From [Clostridium] leptum DSM 753 (GTDB lineage Bacteria > Bacillota > Clostridia > Oscillospirales > Acutalibacteraceae), in assembly GCA_000154345.1 (NCBI GenBank), contig DS480336.1:1-40142 (forward strand): a stretch of 40,142 nucleotides of DNA, in the 5' to 3' direction. Every line of letters starts with the position of its first letter. Position 1 is the stretch's first letter. Shown here piece by piece: positions 1 to 8,616 of this stretch. The notes beneath the pieces are model-generated. The model ran no database searches. It was not told the origin of the DNA and was given only the letters and a program-made list of their open reading frames with translations. The position numbers were made by a program, and so were the translations under genes.

Positions 1-10
1 CCCCACCTCC

Positions 11-445
11 ATGCACCGGCTTCTGTTCGGCCGCAATGGCCGACCCGTGGCATGGATCGGCTCCGATGATGCCCGCGCCCTGGGGGCCACCAACATCGAA
101 GACCTCACCTCAGCGGCCACCGACCGGATACCGGCCCGCGAGTCCCGCGAATTGCTGGTAGCCCTGCACACCCTTGGCTGGACCAACGCGCACCTGAGCC
201 GCTGGCTCACCAGTTCCGACCTCGCCCTGGCCGACACTCCCAAGGCTCTCTACGTCACTCGACTATCCGCAGCCCGTATCCAAGCCACCTACGACATGAT
301 CGTCAGCCAGCCCGTCCGCCGCACCGGCCACGCCAGCACACCGCCTGTCTCGTCCCCGCACCCCGCTGCCTTATCCCAGCCCGGGGTCGCCGCCACCACC
401 GAGATAGTCCAGCCCGCCCTGTTCGAGCTGGCCGACTACGCATGA
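11..445 (+). CDS. Hypothetical protein, possibly 5'-partial
   Basis: Encodes about 144 residues and I do not recognise a family. The N-terminal part has a pattern like a small alpha/beta domain (LLFGRNGRPVAWIG), the middle is helical (ESRELLVALHTLGW), and the C-terminal third is rich in Pro, Ser and Thr. No signal peptide or membrane segment is visible. The reading frame is still open at the left window edge and no purine-rich ribosome binding site precedes the ATG at 11, so the true start may lie outside the window. It is followed 12 bases later by the helix-turn-helix gene at 458 on the same strand, so the two are probably co-transcribed. Confidence 0.55.
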   Translation: MHRLLFGRNGRPVAWIGSDDARALGATNIEDLTSAATDRIPARESRELLVALHTLGWTNAHLSRWLTSSDLALADTPKALYVTRLSAARIQATYDMIVSQPVRRTGHASTPPVSSPHPAALSQPGVAATTEIVQPALFELADYA

Positions 446-457
446 GAGGTTGCACAC

Positions 458-1003
458 ATGGTTGAATCGAAGGACCCGACCAGCCACCAGGAGGCCCCCT
501 TGCGTCTATATCGCGCTGCTCTCGCCGACATCGACATCCAGGTCACCGTCCGTATCTGGAGCACCGCCGATCGTGGCTGGGTCTGGGCCCCCCTCGACAC
601 CTGGACCCCTGACCCGACGCCGACCACACCAGCCCAGTTGTCCGACGAGCTTCACCACCACGGATGGGTCACCGCCGAGGCCCCCACCACCCTCACCGAG
701 GTGGATGTCACCCCCGAGAACTGGCAGGACCTCGTCGACCACGCCCTCGCTGCCCGCAACCACCAAGCCAACCAGCTGCGCGTCGCCGAGAACATCCTCA
801 CCGACATCCTCGGCGACGCCGCCGACGCCGGCCTGTCTGTCACCGCTCTCGCCCGCACGACCGGACTATCCCGAGTCGCCGTCTACAAACGCAGCGCCAA
901 AACCATCGACTCCATGAGACACGCCACCCAGGCCGGCGGAATCCTCACCCCCTCCTGTCTCACCCACGCTGAGAGAACAGCGCTCGGCCTGCCCGACGAG
1001 TAA
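458..1003 (+). CDS. Helix-turn-helix DNA-binding protein
   Basis: A 181-residue protein. Residues about 124-146 (AGLSVTALARTTGLSRVAVYKR) have the pattern of a helix-turn-helix, with a recognition helix around SRVAVYKR; this supports DNA binding but does not identify the family. The first hundred residues are acidic with several Trp and have no visible membrane segment. The ATG at 458 follows GAGAGG with a short spacer, and the gene lies 12 bases behind the preceding one. It converges on the minus-strand transfer operons, whose last stop is at 1069, with 65 bases between. It could be a local regulator of the transfer genes, but nothing in the sequence shows a target. Confidence 0.6.
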   Translation: MVESKDPTSHQEAPLRLYRAALADIDIQVTVRIWSTADRGWVWAPLDTWTPDPTPTTPAQLSDELHHHGWVTAEAPTTLTEVDVTPENWQDLVDHALAARNHQANQLRVAENILTDILGDAADAGLSVTALARTTGLSRVAVYKRSAKTIDSMRHATQAGGILTPSCLTHAERTALGLPDE

Positions 1004-1068
1004 CCCCCATCTCACCCGCGGCCGCGCCACAACGATTCTGTGACCAATACCTCGGTTTGCCCCATCGT

Positions 1069-1359
1069 TTACATCCTCGACTGGTCCCTGCGACCAGTGA
1101 ACCGTGCCCCCACTGCGCCCACAATGATCAGCACACCAACGGCGATCATCAGGTGGGCAGCACTAACTGATCCCAACGAACCAAGATCAAACAAGCCCTG
1201 CCCGGGAGCGTCGAGCAGTCCGTGGGCGCGAAGCCATGCTCCGAGATTGCCAATGATCTTGGGGACCATCTTGTTCAGTAGGGCTATCCCTCCGATGCCG
1301 ACAACGAGGAAGACGAGGATTTCTTCGCCTGCGTTGTTTCTTCCTGTGTTTGCGGTCAT
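1069..1359 (-). CDS. Small two-helix membrane protein
   Basis: A 96-residue protein with two hydrophobic stretches, about residues 12-30 (ILVFLVVGIGGIALL) and 64-84 (HLMIAVGVLIIVGAVGA), separated by a short loop, and a basic C-terminal tail (RFTGRRDQSRM). The ATG at 1359 overlaps the upstream stop (ATGA) and follows AGAAGG at five bases, which is why I prefer it to the longer upstream option. It is the distal gene of a two-gene operon headed by the repeated element at 1696. Its size and topology would suit a VirB2-like pilin or another small transfer-channel component, but I see no family signature; the better pilin candidate is the gene at 11849. Confidence 0.6.
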   Translation of the reverse strand: MTANTGRNNAGEEILVFLVVGIGGIALLNKMVPKIIGNLGAWLRAHGLLDAPGQGLFDLGSLGSVSAAHLMIAVGVLIIVGAVGARFTGRRDQSRM

Positions 1360-1673
1360 GCTGCCTTCTCGGGGTGGATGGCCAGCCAGCTGATGAGGTT
1401 GTCGGTGATCTGCCCTGAGATTTGGATCAGTTCGACTTGCCCGGCCTGCCATGCCCGCGATGTGCCGGCCAGCAATGATGCTGGGACCCCTACTGCGCGG
1501 CCACGGGATGCAACCTCAGCCAAGGCGGCGCGTAACTCCTCGACGGTGCTTTCGATGTACCAACTGCCGTCAGTACTAGTCTCAGCGGCATCGGTGGTAG
1601 CGATAAGAGCATCGGTGAGGTCGTCGACGGCGCGGTCCAGATCAGCGATGTCCGGTAGGGCTACAGCAGTCAT
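1356..1673 (-). CDS. Small acidic hypothetical protein of the transfer region
   Basis: A 105-residue, mostly helical, acidic protein without signal peptide or membrane segment and without a family I recognise. The ATG at 1673 follows AGAAGGAAG at a normal distance. Its stop overlaps the start of the small membrane protein at 1359, so translation of the two is likely coupled. The first gene after the repeated element at 1696-1736, it appears to open the fourth and last operon of the minus-strand transfer region. A cytosolic accessory role in transfer is inferred from position only. Confidence 0.6.
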   Translation of the reverse strand: MTAVALPDIADLDRAVDDLTDALIATTDAAETSTDGSWYIESTVEELRAALAEVASRGRAVGVPASLLAGTSRAWQAGQVELIQISGQITDNLISWLAIHPEKAA

Positions 1674-1695
1674 GGTGTGTCTTCCTTCTAGGGTG

Positions 1696-1736
1696 CCTTC
1701 ACTGGTGAAGGGTCCCTAGCCCCGGCCGATGTGCGG
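1696..1736 (-). promoter_or_regulatory. Repeated regulatory element, copy A
   Basis: On the plus strand the perfect dyad CCTTCAC-TG-GTGAAGG (1696-1711) is followed by GTCCCTAG and CCGATGTGCGG (1726-1736). Read in the direction of the gene at 1673, the order is CCGCACATCGG, CTAGGGAC, then the dyad, then the ribosome binding site. The same order recurs at 4855, 13140, 16904, 33664 and 35943. A further small inverted repeat (GGGAA...TTCCC) lies near 1742-1759. It is probably an operator or 5' leader control site; the binding factor is unknown. Confidence 0.7.
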
Positions 1737-1874
1737 TGCTGTGGGAAAAATGCTTCCCATTGGTCCGTCTTAGTTAGGAAACTTGGCCTAAGTGCTGTCG
1801 AGGGTCGCGTGTTCGTGACCGGTTCGAAGACACTGCCGCTTTGCCTTCTTGCCCGTGGCGCTTCCGAGATGGGG
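1737..1874. other. Intergenic gap before the last transfer operon
   Basis: This stretch lies between the stop of the prepilin peptidase gene (1875) and repeated element copy A. Apart from the small inverted repeat near 1742-1759, I see no reading frame, terminator stem or promoter that I can defend. Confidence 0.4.
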
Positions 1875-2564
1875 TCAGTGGGCGATGGCTAGGCCGATGA
1901 GGGCGCCGCTGCACAGGCTGGGTGCCCAGGGGAGGAATCGGGTGGTGTGGTGTCGGAACCGGTCGATTAGGGCATATAGGGCGATCAGGGTGAGGCCGGC
2001 TATGACCGTGGCGTGGATCGTGTCGATGCCGGTTGCTGCGACCGGGGCTGCCCACAGTGGTGTGATGCGCACGTCGGAGAAGCCGAAGCCGCCTCGGGAG
2101 ATGAGCCAGGCGATCATCCACGCTGCGAAGATGATGGTGGTAGCGATGACAGCACGTGTTGCCGCAGTCTGGTCCGAGAGGGCGGTAACGGCTACAGCCC
2201 CGATCCATCCGGCCCATCCGGTCCACGCTAGGGCTGCCGGTATCCATGTGGTGATGGCGTCAATGACGGCAACCCATGCCCCGATGGTGGCTAGCAGGGC
2301 CCACGTCGGCCACGTGGGTGCTGGGGCCCACATTGTGGCGGCGATCATGGTGACCGCAGCCGCGGCACAGACCGCGATCAAGCTTCGGAGACTGTAGGTG
2401 TCGCGGTAGGCGATTTTGTCGGGGGTGGCGGTGGCCGGTTCGGGCAGGATGCGAGTGAGGGAGGGCCATCCTGCGGTCGCAATGGTCACGACGGCGGCGA
2501 TCCACACGATCTGGTGCATGGGTCTCATCATGGCCCAATATCGATGGGTGTGGGTGGCCGACAT
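1875..2564 (-). CDS. tadV: Prepilin peptidase, A24 family (TadV/CpaA-like)
   Basis: A polytopic membrane protein of about 229 residues with the two aspartates expected of A24 aspartic prepilin peptidases: D102 in VAVIDAITTWIP (family pattern D-x(5,6)-IP) and D164 in GFGFSDVRI (family pattern GxGD; here the third residue is Ser, so the match is imperfect). Members cleave the leader of type IV and Flp prepilins at the membrane. No other prepilin peptidase is visible, so it probably processes the pilin and pseudopilins encoded at 26678-28068. It sits in the conjugation region behind the coupling ATPase, with its ATG four bases after that gene's stop. An upstream in-frame start (2678) would overlap the ATPase gene extensively and is unlikely. 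Confidence 0.75.
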   Translation of the reverse strand: MSATHTHRYWAMMRPMHQIVWIAAVVTIATAGWPSLTRILPEPATATPDKIAYRDTYSLRSLIAVCAAAAVTMIAATMWAPAPTWPTWALLATIGAWVAVIDAITTWIPAALAWTGWAGWIGAVAVTALSDQTAATRAVIATTIIFAAWMIAWLISRGGFGFSDVRITPLWAAPVAATGIDTIHATVIAGLTLIALYALIDRFRHHTTRFLPWAPSLCSGALIGLAIAH

Positions 2565-2568
2565 GGGC

Positions 2569-4566
2569 TCAGTCGTCGAGAGGTTTGCGGGCGGTTGTGG
2601 CTTCTTGGGTGCCGAGGATGAGGGTGCCGGAGTCGTCGCCGGCTGATTCCCAGTCGACGATGACCTGGTCGCCGTCAACGCTGGATTCGGCGATGGTCAC
2701 CCATTGCCCGTCCATGTCGATGAGCATCCCGGCGGCCAGGTCTGTGGCGGCAACCGGGTGGGGTGGGCTGTAGAGGAGGTCGATGTCGCGGGCAGGGTCG
2801 TCGGGTTCTTCGGTTACCTCGGGTGGGGTCGATCTGGCTGTCTCGGTGTCGTCGGCCAGGTCGGCTCCCAGGATGCGTTCCCATTCGGGGCTGGTTTTCT
2901 TGCCCGCTGAGGCCATCGTCTCGTCGATCTGTTCGTCAGTGGGCCACACAAATTTCTTTTTGGTCCAGGTCGTGGTGTCGGGTCGCAGCTGATCCAGCAG
3001 TTCCAGGTCTTGCGGGGAGTGGGCCTTGCGGGGGTCGGGGGTGTAGAAGAATTGGACTTCCTTGGGGGCTGATTCGCCGGATAGGTAGGTGCCTCGGCCG
3101 CGTTTGCCGAACGGGATGCCCACGCCGACGTGTTCGGAGCCGAACATCATGCGGGCTCCGTCAGCGGACAGGGGTCCGGTGGCGGCACGCCCGGAGAAGT
3201 TGTCTCGGATTTCGCCGCCCAGGAACTCGGCGTCGGGGCGTTGGGTCCCCAGATCGACGTGGATACGGCAGGCGGCTGCCATGCGCAGCAGGGAGCCGAT
3301 CCAGCCGAAAACGGGGCATTCTCCGGGCATCCCAGAGACCTTGATCGTTGACCACCAGTTTTTCGCGTTGCCGTAGAACTGGCGGTACTCGTCGATGAGG
3401 ACCAGCACGCGGGTGAAGTCGGTCTCGCGGGCCCCTTCTTCTTCGATGCGGCGGTAGCGGTCCTCCATGAGAGACCACAGCCAGTGGATGAGGGCGACCT
3501 GGTCGGGGACGGTAGTGGCGACCATCTCGATGTTGGGCCACTCCCGCAGGCCCAGGTACTCGATGCGTTTAGGGTCGATGACGAAGACGCGCCAGTTGCG
3601 GCGGGCACCCTCGACGGCGTCGCCGATCATGGACACCGTTTTTCCGGTACGGGTGCGGCCGGCCTTGAGCTGGTGGGCCATGACACCGGAGATGTCCCAG
3701 AAACAGGTGTTGCCGTCCTCGTCGACGGCCTGGGGGATTTTCTCCCAGTCTGGGGAGTCTGGGCCCGGAAGGGCCACGGGTCGGGGCACCATCGAGGGCA
3801 GGGGGTGGCGGCGGGTGACGGTGATGGTGTCGTGTTCCAGGTCGAAGTCGCTGCGCCACTGGCCGAGCATCATCGCCGAGGTCACCGCGGCCAGGCGCAA
3901 TTGGATGTTCGGGCTGGACAAATGGGCGCCACGTTGGTGGTGAATGGTGAAGCCGTCCAGGTTCCCCCGATCGGTTTTCCAGGAATCGACGGTGACCGCC
4001 GACCCATAGATCTGAGTGGCTACTTCTTTAGCCCGTTCCTTGTCTCGGTCCAGATCGGTTTTGTCAGGGTCAGGGGTCGGGGCGCGGTATTGCAGGACGA
4101 ACCGGCCGGCCGGGATCGTTGCGGATGTCACCGTGAACTCTGCCGGCGACCAGGCAGCCGCGGCCGCCTGGGTGAGGGCCATTGGCATGGTCTCGACGGC
4201 AGCCTCCTCGGGGGGGATGGTGAGGGTCAGGCGTCGCGGATGCGTCTTCTTGCGATTCCATGTGACTTTCTGCCTCACCGGCACCTTCGCCGCCGACTGA
4301 ATGGCTAGGCGAGCTGATTCGGCAGTTTCGGTACGCCGGCCAGCGCGTAGCGCCCGTCGTGCGTGAAGGCTGCCCACCACAGCACAGCCCATACACGGCA
4401 GCCACCAGCGCGGATCAGCGGCTGCTGCATAGCCCCCGGTAGCTAGTACCGCACCTGACCAGCCGGCCGCGATACTTTTCCACGCCGGTTTCGCGCCACC
4501 AGGACCAGCGTTATGGACGGTCTGCTTCGAGGCTGCGGAGGGACGAGACAGCGGAGTGCTGGTCAT
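2569..4566 (-). CDS. FtsK/SpoIIIE-family coupling ATPase (TcpA/TraB-like)
   Basis: A 665-residue protein with two N-terminal membrane segments (about residues 32-50 and 54-68), a Walker A at about 302-310 (AGRTRTGKT) and a Walker B at about 387-393 (VLVLIDE). DPKRIEYLGL after the P-loop is typical of the FtsK/SpoIIIE DNA-translocase family. In Gram-positive transfer systems such proteins recruit and pump DNA at the membrane; whether this one moves single-stranded DNA with a relaxase or double-stranded DNA alone cannot be told, and no relaxase is in the window. The ATG overlaps the WhiB-like stop (ATGA) and follows AAGGAGG at seven bases. The C-terminal hundred residues are acidic and look like a separate small domain. 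Confidence 0.85.
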   Translation of the reverse strand: MTSTPLSRPSAASKQTVHNAGPGGAKPAWKSIAAGWSGAVLATGGYAAAADPRWWLPCMGCAVVGSLHARRALRAGRRTETAESARLAIQSAAKVPVRQKVTWNRKKTHPRRLTLTIPPEEAAVETMPMALTQAAAAAWSPAEFTVTSATIPAGRFVLQYRAPTPDPDKTDLDRDKERAKEVATQIYGSAVTVDSWKTDRGNLDGFTIHHQRGAHLSSPNIQLRLAAVTSAMMLGQWRSDFDLEHDTITVTRRHPLPSMVPRPVALPGPDSPDWEKIPQAVDEDGNTCFWDISGVMAHQLKAGRTRTGKTVSMIGDAVEGARRNWRVFVIDPKRIEYLGLREWPNIEMVATTVPDQVALIHWLWSLMEDRYRRIEEEGARETDFTRVLVLIDEYRQFYGNAKNWWSTIKVSGMPGECPVFGWIGSLLRMAAACRIHVDLGTQRPDAEFLGGEIRDNFSGRAATGPLSADGARMMFGSEHVGVGIPFGKRGRGTYLSGESAPKEVQFFYTPDPRKAHSPQDLELLDQLRPDTTTWTKKKFVWPTDEQIDETMASAGKKTSPEWERILGADLADDTETARSTPPEVTEEPDDPARDIDLLYSPPHPVAATDLAAGMLIDMDGQWVTIAESSVDGDQVIVDWESAGDDSGTLILGTQEATTARKPLDD

Positions 4567-4841
4567 GCCGCGGCCTCCTTGTGGCAGGTCATTTCACAGG
4601 CATGCCGGCCAGCGATGATGCCGTGGCGCACCGCCCCGGTAGCCGCATAGACCGCGCACAACTCAAACACGGGGCACCCATCGCAGGCCGCCGGGTTCAT
4701 GCTTTCTTTGTCCCACGATGGTGGGTCATCGGTGCACGGCACGGCCAGGCCATCCTGTTGAGCGGCGCTGATAGCGGTGAATAGGCGCAGCTGGGCGCGA
4801 ACTTGGTCTGGGGTCAGGTTGACGGTGCGGGCTACACGCAT
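4563..4841 (-). CDS. WhiB-family iron-sulfur transcription factor
   Basis: A 92-residue protein with the WhiB cysteine arrangement: C36, then C53-x2-C56-x5-C62 (CDGCPVFELC), the ligands of a [4Fe-4S] cluster in this family. The usual GVWGG turn is replaced by HGIIAGRH, which is divergent, and two additional Cys lie near the C-terminus (C82, C86). WhiB proteins are confined to actinobacteria and their phages and plasmids and usually work with the principal sigma factor. It is the first gene behind repeated element copy B and is translationally coupled to the coupling ATPase. It is a good candidate regulator of the repeated elements, but this is inferred from position only. Confidence 0.8.
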   Translation of the reverse strand: MRVARTVNLTPDQVRAQLRLFTAISAAQQDGLAVPCTDDPPSWDKESMNPAACDGCPVFELCAVYAATGAVRHGIIAGRHACEMTCHKEAAA

Positions 4842-4854
4842 GGGGTTCCTTCCT

Positions 4855-4894
4855 CTTCACCAGTGAAGGTTCCCTAGACCCGGCCGATGTGCGG
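4855..4894 (-). promoter_or_regulatory. Repeated regulatory element, copy B
   Basis: The plus strand shows CTTCAC-CA-GTGAAG (4855-4868), TCCCTAG (4871-4877) and CCGATGTGCGG (4884-4894). The spacing and order match copy A almost exactly. It lies immediately upstream of the WhiB-like gene, whose ribosome binding site (GAGGAAGGA) overlaps the left edge of the dyad. Confidence 0.7.
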
Positions 4895-4901
4895 AGGGAT
4901 T

Positions 4902-5453
4902 TCAGTGTTTTATCGAGGTGACCAGCCAGCCGGTCTGCGCTGCGGGTTCAGGTACCAGGGTCAGATGCAGCATGGTGTGGTCGGCTAGGGGCACGGCGAC
5001 CAGGGGCCCGTCGGCGCTCGCCCCGGTGAGGGTGGGAGTTCCGGCCACGGTGGTGGCGGGAATCTGGTTGGGTTTCGCGGCCATCAGGGAGCCCATGAGG
5101 GTCGGGGCGGCGATCTGGACGAGGGCGACTTTGCGGGCGGCGGGATCGCGGGTCAACCAGCCGCGGGTGAAGGTGAGCGCAGCCGACGTGATATCGGGGC
5201 TCAGCGGGGCTGGTGTGGCGGCGGGGTGGGCCGTTGAGGAGGGCCATACGCGCGGTAGCGCTGGCGACATCGAGCGGGTCGGAGTGGGGTCAGGTGTGGG
5301 GCTTAGGGTCCGATGTGGCGATGGGGCTACCGCCCCGGTGGTGGGAGACGAGACTGGTTGGGGGTGGTGTTGAGGGCGTGGGATCAGGGTGAAGGCAGCC
5401 AAACTGGCCGGGATGAGGATGACGGCCGCGCCGACACTTCGGAGCGAGGTCAT
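4902..5453 (-). CDS. Secreted or membrane-anchored protein of the transfer operon
   Basis: A 183-residue protein. Residues 1-25 are hydrophobic (SVGAAVILIPASLAAFTLIP) and act as a signal or anchor; residues about 28-85 form a Pro/Ser/Thr-rich linker; the remainder is a small mixed alpha/beta domain ending GWLVTSIKH. A short linker plus a domain with this ending is reminiscent of NTF2-like/VirB8-fold extracellular domains, but similarity is too weak to name it. The ATG overlaps the upstream stop (ATGA) and follows GAAGGA. It is the last gene of the operon that starts at 13142. Confidence 0.6.
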   Translation of the reverse strand: MTSLRSVGAAVILIPASLAAFTLIPRPQHHPQPVSSPTTGAVAPSPHRTLSPTPDPTPTRSMSPALPRVWPSSTAHPAATPAPLSPDITSAALTFTRGWLTRDPAARKVALVQIAAPTLMGSLMAAKPNQIPATTVAGTPTLTGASADGPLVAVPLADHTMLHLTLVPEPAAQTGWLVTSIKH

Positions 5454-6520
5454 GTGACGATCCTTCGGTAGCTCGACGGGTTGCCGTAGATCTTTTCCAC
5501 GTTGATGCCACTATGTGGGTTGTCGGCGCTAACCATTTGGCCTCCACCGATGTAGACGGCCACGTGGTGGGCAGGGCTTCCCCAGAGGATGAGGTCGCCG
5601 ACTTTGAGCTGGTCACGGGCCACAGCAGTGCCGACTTTCTGCTGGTCGGCGGCGGTGCGGGGAAGGCTAATGCCGATACGCCGGTACAGCGCCGAGGTCA
5701 GGCCTGAGCAGTCGTAGCCGCCATCGGCTTTGCCGTTGCCACCCCACACGTAGGCGTAGGAGTTGTTGTCGGCGATCGATTTGGCCCATGCCACGGCTTC
5801 GGCCAGGTTCTTCGACACACCGGTCTCGTTAGCGGCCCCGGTGGCACAGTTGTTTGACAGGTGCCCTGTAGTAGTGGATCCCACTATTTGTTTGGCCATG
5901 GTTTCCCATTTGGCGTAGGCATCGGGCAGGGCTGAGCCTTGCACTGCCTGAGCTGCCTGCGTCAGCGGCATCTTCTGCCAGTCAGCGATGTCGACTAAAC
6001 CGGGAATGTGGAATCCAGGGCCGCCGGCCGATCCGGGGCCAGCGTAGGTGATGGTGTGGCCTTTCAAGAACGCCTCGGTGGCGTAGGCATCATTGTTGAC
6101 CTGATCCAGAGTCCCGTACCAGCCCGGCAGGATGCGCTGCTGAAAGGGGCCGGCGTCACCGTCACCGTTAGCCTTCGCTGAGGTAGGGTCGGCCCCAAGA
6201 TCTGATTCTTGTTTGGCGGTCATGATAGCGATGACCGCTGCCTGGGTAGGCAGTTTGTCACGCTGGACCACAGTGACGATGGTGGTCACGAGCTGCTTCT
6301 GCCTGGCCGTGAGGCCTCCGGCACCCACAGTGCCTCCGGTGACGGTACCCACGCAAGCATCCCCGCCGACACTGCCACCGCCGCCGCCAGAGTTGTCGTC
6401 GAGGGCCCCAGAGCCTACTGACAGCAGCGGCACAATGATCACGGTCGCTGGCAAGACCGCCAGGCCCGCCAGCATCAGCACTGCTGCACTCACCACGGCG
6501 ATCACGTGAGATGCTTTCAA
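5450..6520 (-). CDS. Bifunctional peptidoglycan hydrolase: lytic transglycosylase-like plus NlpC/P60
   Basis: A 356-residue protein with an N-terminal membrane anchor (about 7-35), a Gly-rich linker, a lysozyme-like domain at about 70-215 (AKQESDLG with candidate catalytic E105, and DGDAGPFQQR), and an NlpC/P60 endopeptidase domain at about 235-356 with C271 in YDCSGLTSALYRR and H319 in AHHVAVYIGGG. Enzymes of this two-domain type (VirB1-like/CwlT-like) open the cell wall locally so that a transfer channel can be assembled. Overlapping starts and stops on both sides place it in the core transfer operon, behind the VirB6-like gene. Confidence 0.85.
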   Translation of the reverse strand: MKASHVIAVVSAAVLMLAGLAVLPATVIIVPLLSVGSGALDDNSGGGGGSVGGDACVGTVTGGTVGAGGLTARQKQLVTTIVTVVQRDKLPTQAAVIAIMTAKQESDLGADPTSAKANGDGDAGPFQQRILPGWYGTLDQVNNDAYATEAFLKGHTITYAGPGSAGGPGFHIPGLVDIADWQKMPLTQAAQAVQGSALPDAYAKWETMAKQIVGSTTTGHLSNNCATGAANETGVSKNLAEAVAWAKSIADNNSYAYVWGGNGKADGGYDCSGLTSALYRRIGISLPRTAADQQKVGTAVARDQLKVGDLILWGSPAHHVAVYIGGGQMVSADNPHSGINVEKIYGNPSSYRRIVT

Positions 6521-8616
6521 CGCTGCCCACCTCTCGCTGGTTTGAGGGGGCGACGCCTGCTGGTACGCACAGGCTTGGTTGATCCAGTCCGCCGTTGATT
6601 GGCAGGCCTGGGTTTGATCGGCTTGCTGGGACCCGGTTTGGGCTCCGGAGTCTTAGGCTCCGGCTTCACATGCCTAGGCACTTCGGCTGCGGTGGGAGGA
6701 GTCAGCACGTGGCGTACCGGCTTGGTGACCTTCTGGGCACCCGAAACAACCGGCTTAGACACCACCTTGGCACCTTTGACCACCGGTGCGGCTGCCTTCG
6801 CGCCGGCCTTCTTGACTGCACGATGCGCTTTGATAGCCCCGGCCTCGGCCCGGCCAACCCTACTAGCAGTAGCATCGAGGGCTCTGTGGCCCGTCGTTGC
6901 CCTCACCGGTGCATCCTTGCCCTGACGGGCCTGCTTCGCGATCATCGACATACCGCCCCGCAACGCCGAAACACGGTTGTGAGCGTGGGCGACGGCCGAC
7001 ATACCAGCTGTCGTAATTTTCGACTGGCCCTGCGGAGCTCCTCCCCCGGTACGGATCTGACGATATGACGCCGAAGCACGCCGCGCCGCCGAGGCCATTC
7101 GCGCCATCTTCGCAGCCCGGGTCACTCCCACCGACGCGCCACCGGTGACTACCGCAGCCGCAGCCGAAACCATCCGCCTTCGACCCAATCCAGTGAGCTT
7201 GCGACCACCGCTGCGCACCATCCGGCGAGCACCCCGCCCAGCCCACTGGCCAATCGCCGACGCCCCTTCAGAGCGCTTACTACGCATCCAGTCGTTGATC
7301 TTGGCCCTCAGCCCCTCCTCACCCTTGTGACTACGCCACAGAGACACCAAGAATCCGATGATTCCCACGATTTCCAACATGTTGACGACCATGACCTTGA
7401 TGACAACGTTGCCATCAGAGGCGAAGACCGACTTGATGACGAGCATGACCACGCCCAGCATCACCATCGACCCAACAATGCCGATCATCGAGTACAAGAT
7501 CGAACACAGATCCCGGATAAGCGGGTCTGTGCGACCAGGAATAGCCCGCAGCACGTTGAGCATCGACATGAACGCCGACCACACCAACTTGCACACGTAG
7601 AACCAGCACATGCCCGCGAACACCAGCAGGATTGCTGCCAAACCCGTCACCGTTGACGAGTAAAAGAAGAACCCCACCAACCAGGAACCGTCCGCAATAT
7701 CGCCGGCGTAATCCGATAATCCCTCGTCACAATCACCGAGGTCGTCGCGTGCATCCGAGATATCGTCGTAAGGACCACCTTTGAGCACCTCGATGTACTT
7801 GTCGTGACATTTGGAATCAATAATGCGGCCGTAGTTGAGTTGCTGATGAACCGGCGCCACGAACGAGTCCACAATGATCGCAGACAGCTTCGGAGCCTTC
7901 GAGTCTCCCGTCGAGGTCATGTCATCAGGAACCTCAACCTCACCAGCGGTCGCCGTCCCAGGATCAACCGAACTAGTAATCATATGAGACAGCGCCACAC
8001 CGAACTGCTGGGTGCGAGCCAGCGGAGTAGCCAACGTCGTCGTATCACCTGCAAAATTCGCCACCGGGGCCGCCAAGAAACCCAACGCCAGCGCCGCAGC
8101 AATCGCCGCACGCGCACCCGTAGCCCACGCCCCTGCCGTACGTCCCCTCATCATCTTGACGACCACGCCCACACCGGCGCACGTCGTCAGCAACGTCAAC
8201 ACCGTTCCACCCCAGCTGTCCGCTCCCAGCGGGGCCAAAACCTTGTCGTGGATATCGTTCTGCAACCCCACCAGCGGGCCGGTAATCCACCCCACCCAGC
8301 TCATCGCCACGGTCCAGTCCAACAACCGGCACAACAGGGCAACGACCATCAGGTACGTGTTCCAACACATACCAATAATGGAGGCCCACATACTCTTCAG
8401 CGGGGCCGTAACGCCACCATCGTCCAACGACATCTGGTACTGAAACAAGTGAATACCGTTGGAGTCAGTCACATTGAAACCATCACCCATCCAGCCCAGC
8501 CCAGGACCCGACGCCATAGCAGGCACACTGCCCAACGCCACCACCAGAACCAGCGTGGTGACGATGATACGGAACCACCGCTCCCCGGTTCCGGGACGAT
8601 ACGGATGACGGCTCAC
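6517..8616 (-). CDS. VirB6/TrbL-like integral membrane channel protein
   Basis: A 699-residue protein with a signal-like N-terminus (about 16-35), several membrane segments between about residues 85 and 415, and a long C-terminal region rich in Arg, Lys and Ala that ends in Pro-rich repeats. Long hydrophobic proteins next to VirB4 with a basic cytosolic tail are typical of the VirB6/TrbL component of Gram-positive conjugation systems. Identification rests on architecture and position, not on a diagnostic motif. The GTG start at 8616 overlaps the VirB4 stop (GTGA) and follows AGGAGG. Confidence 0.7.
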   Translation of the reverse strand: MSRHPYRPGTGERWFRIIVTTLVLVVALGSVPAMASGPGLGWMGDGFNVTDSNGIHLFQYQMSLDDGGVTAPLKSMWASIIGMCWNTYLMVVALLCRLLDWTVAMSWVGWITGPLVGLQNDIHDKVLAPLGADSWGGTVLTLLTTCAGVGVVVKMMRGRTAGAWATGARAAIAAALALGFLAAPVANFAGDTTTLATPLARTQQFGVALSHMITSSVDPGTATAGEVEVPDDMTSTGDSKAPKLSAIIVDSFVAPVHQQLNYGRIIDSKCHDKYIEVLKGGPYDDISDARDDLGDCDEGLSDYAGDIADGSWLVGFFFYSSTVTGLAAILLVFAGMCWFYVCKLVWSAFMSMLNVLRAIPGRTDPLIRDLCSILYSMIGIVGSMVMLGVVMLVIKSVFASDGNVVIKVMVVNMLEIVGIIGFLVSLWRSHKGEEGLRAKINDWMRSKRSEGASAIGQWAGRGARRMVRSGGRKLTGLGRRRMVSAAAAVVTGGASVGVTRAAKMARMASAARRASASYRQIRTGGGAPQGQSKITTAGMSAVAHAHNRVSALRGGMSMIAKQARQGKDAPVRATTGHRALDATASRVGRAEAGAIKAHRAVKKAGAKAAAPVVKGAKVVSKPVVSGAQKVTKPVRHVLTPPTAAEVPRHVKPEPKTPEPKPGPSKPIKPRPANQRRTGSTKPVRTSRRRPLKPARGGQR

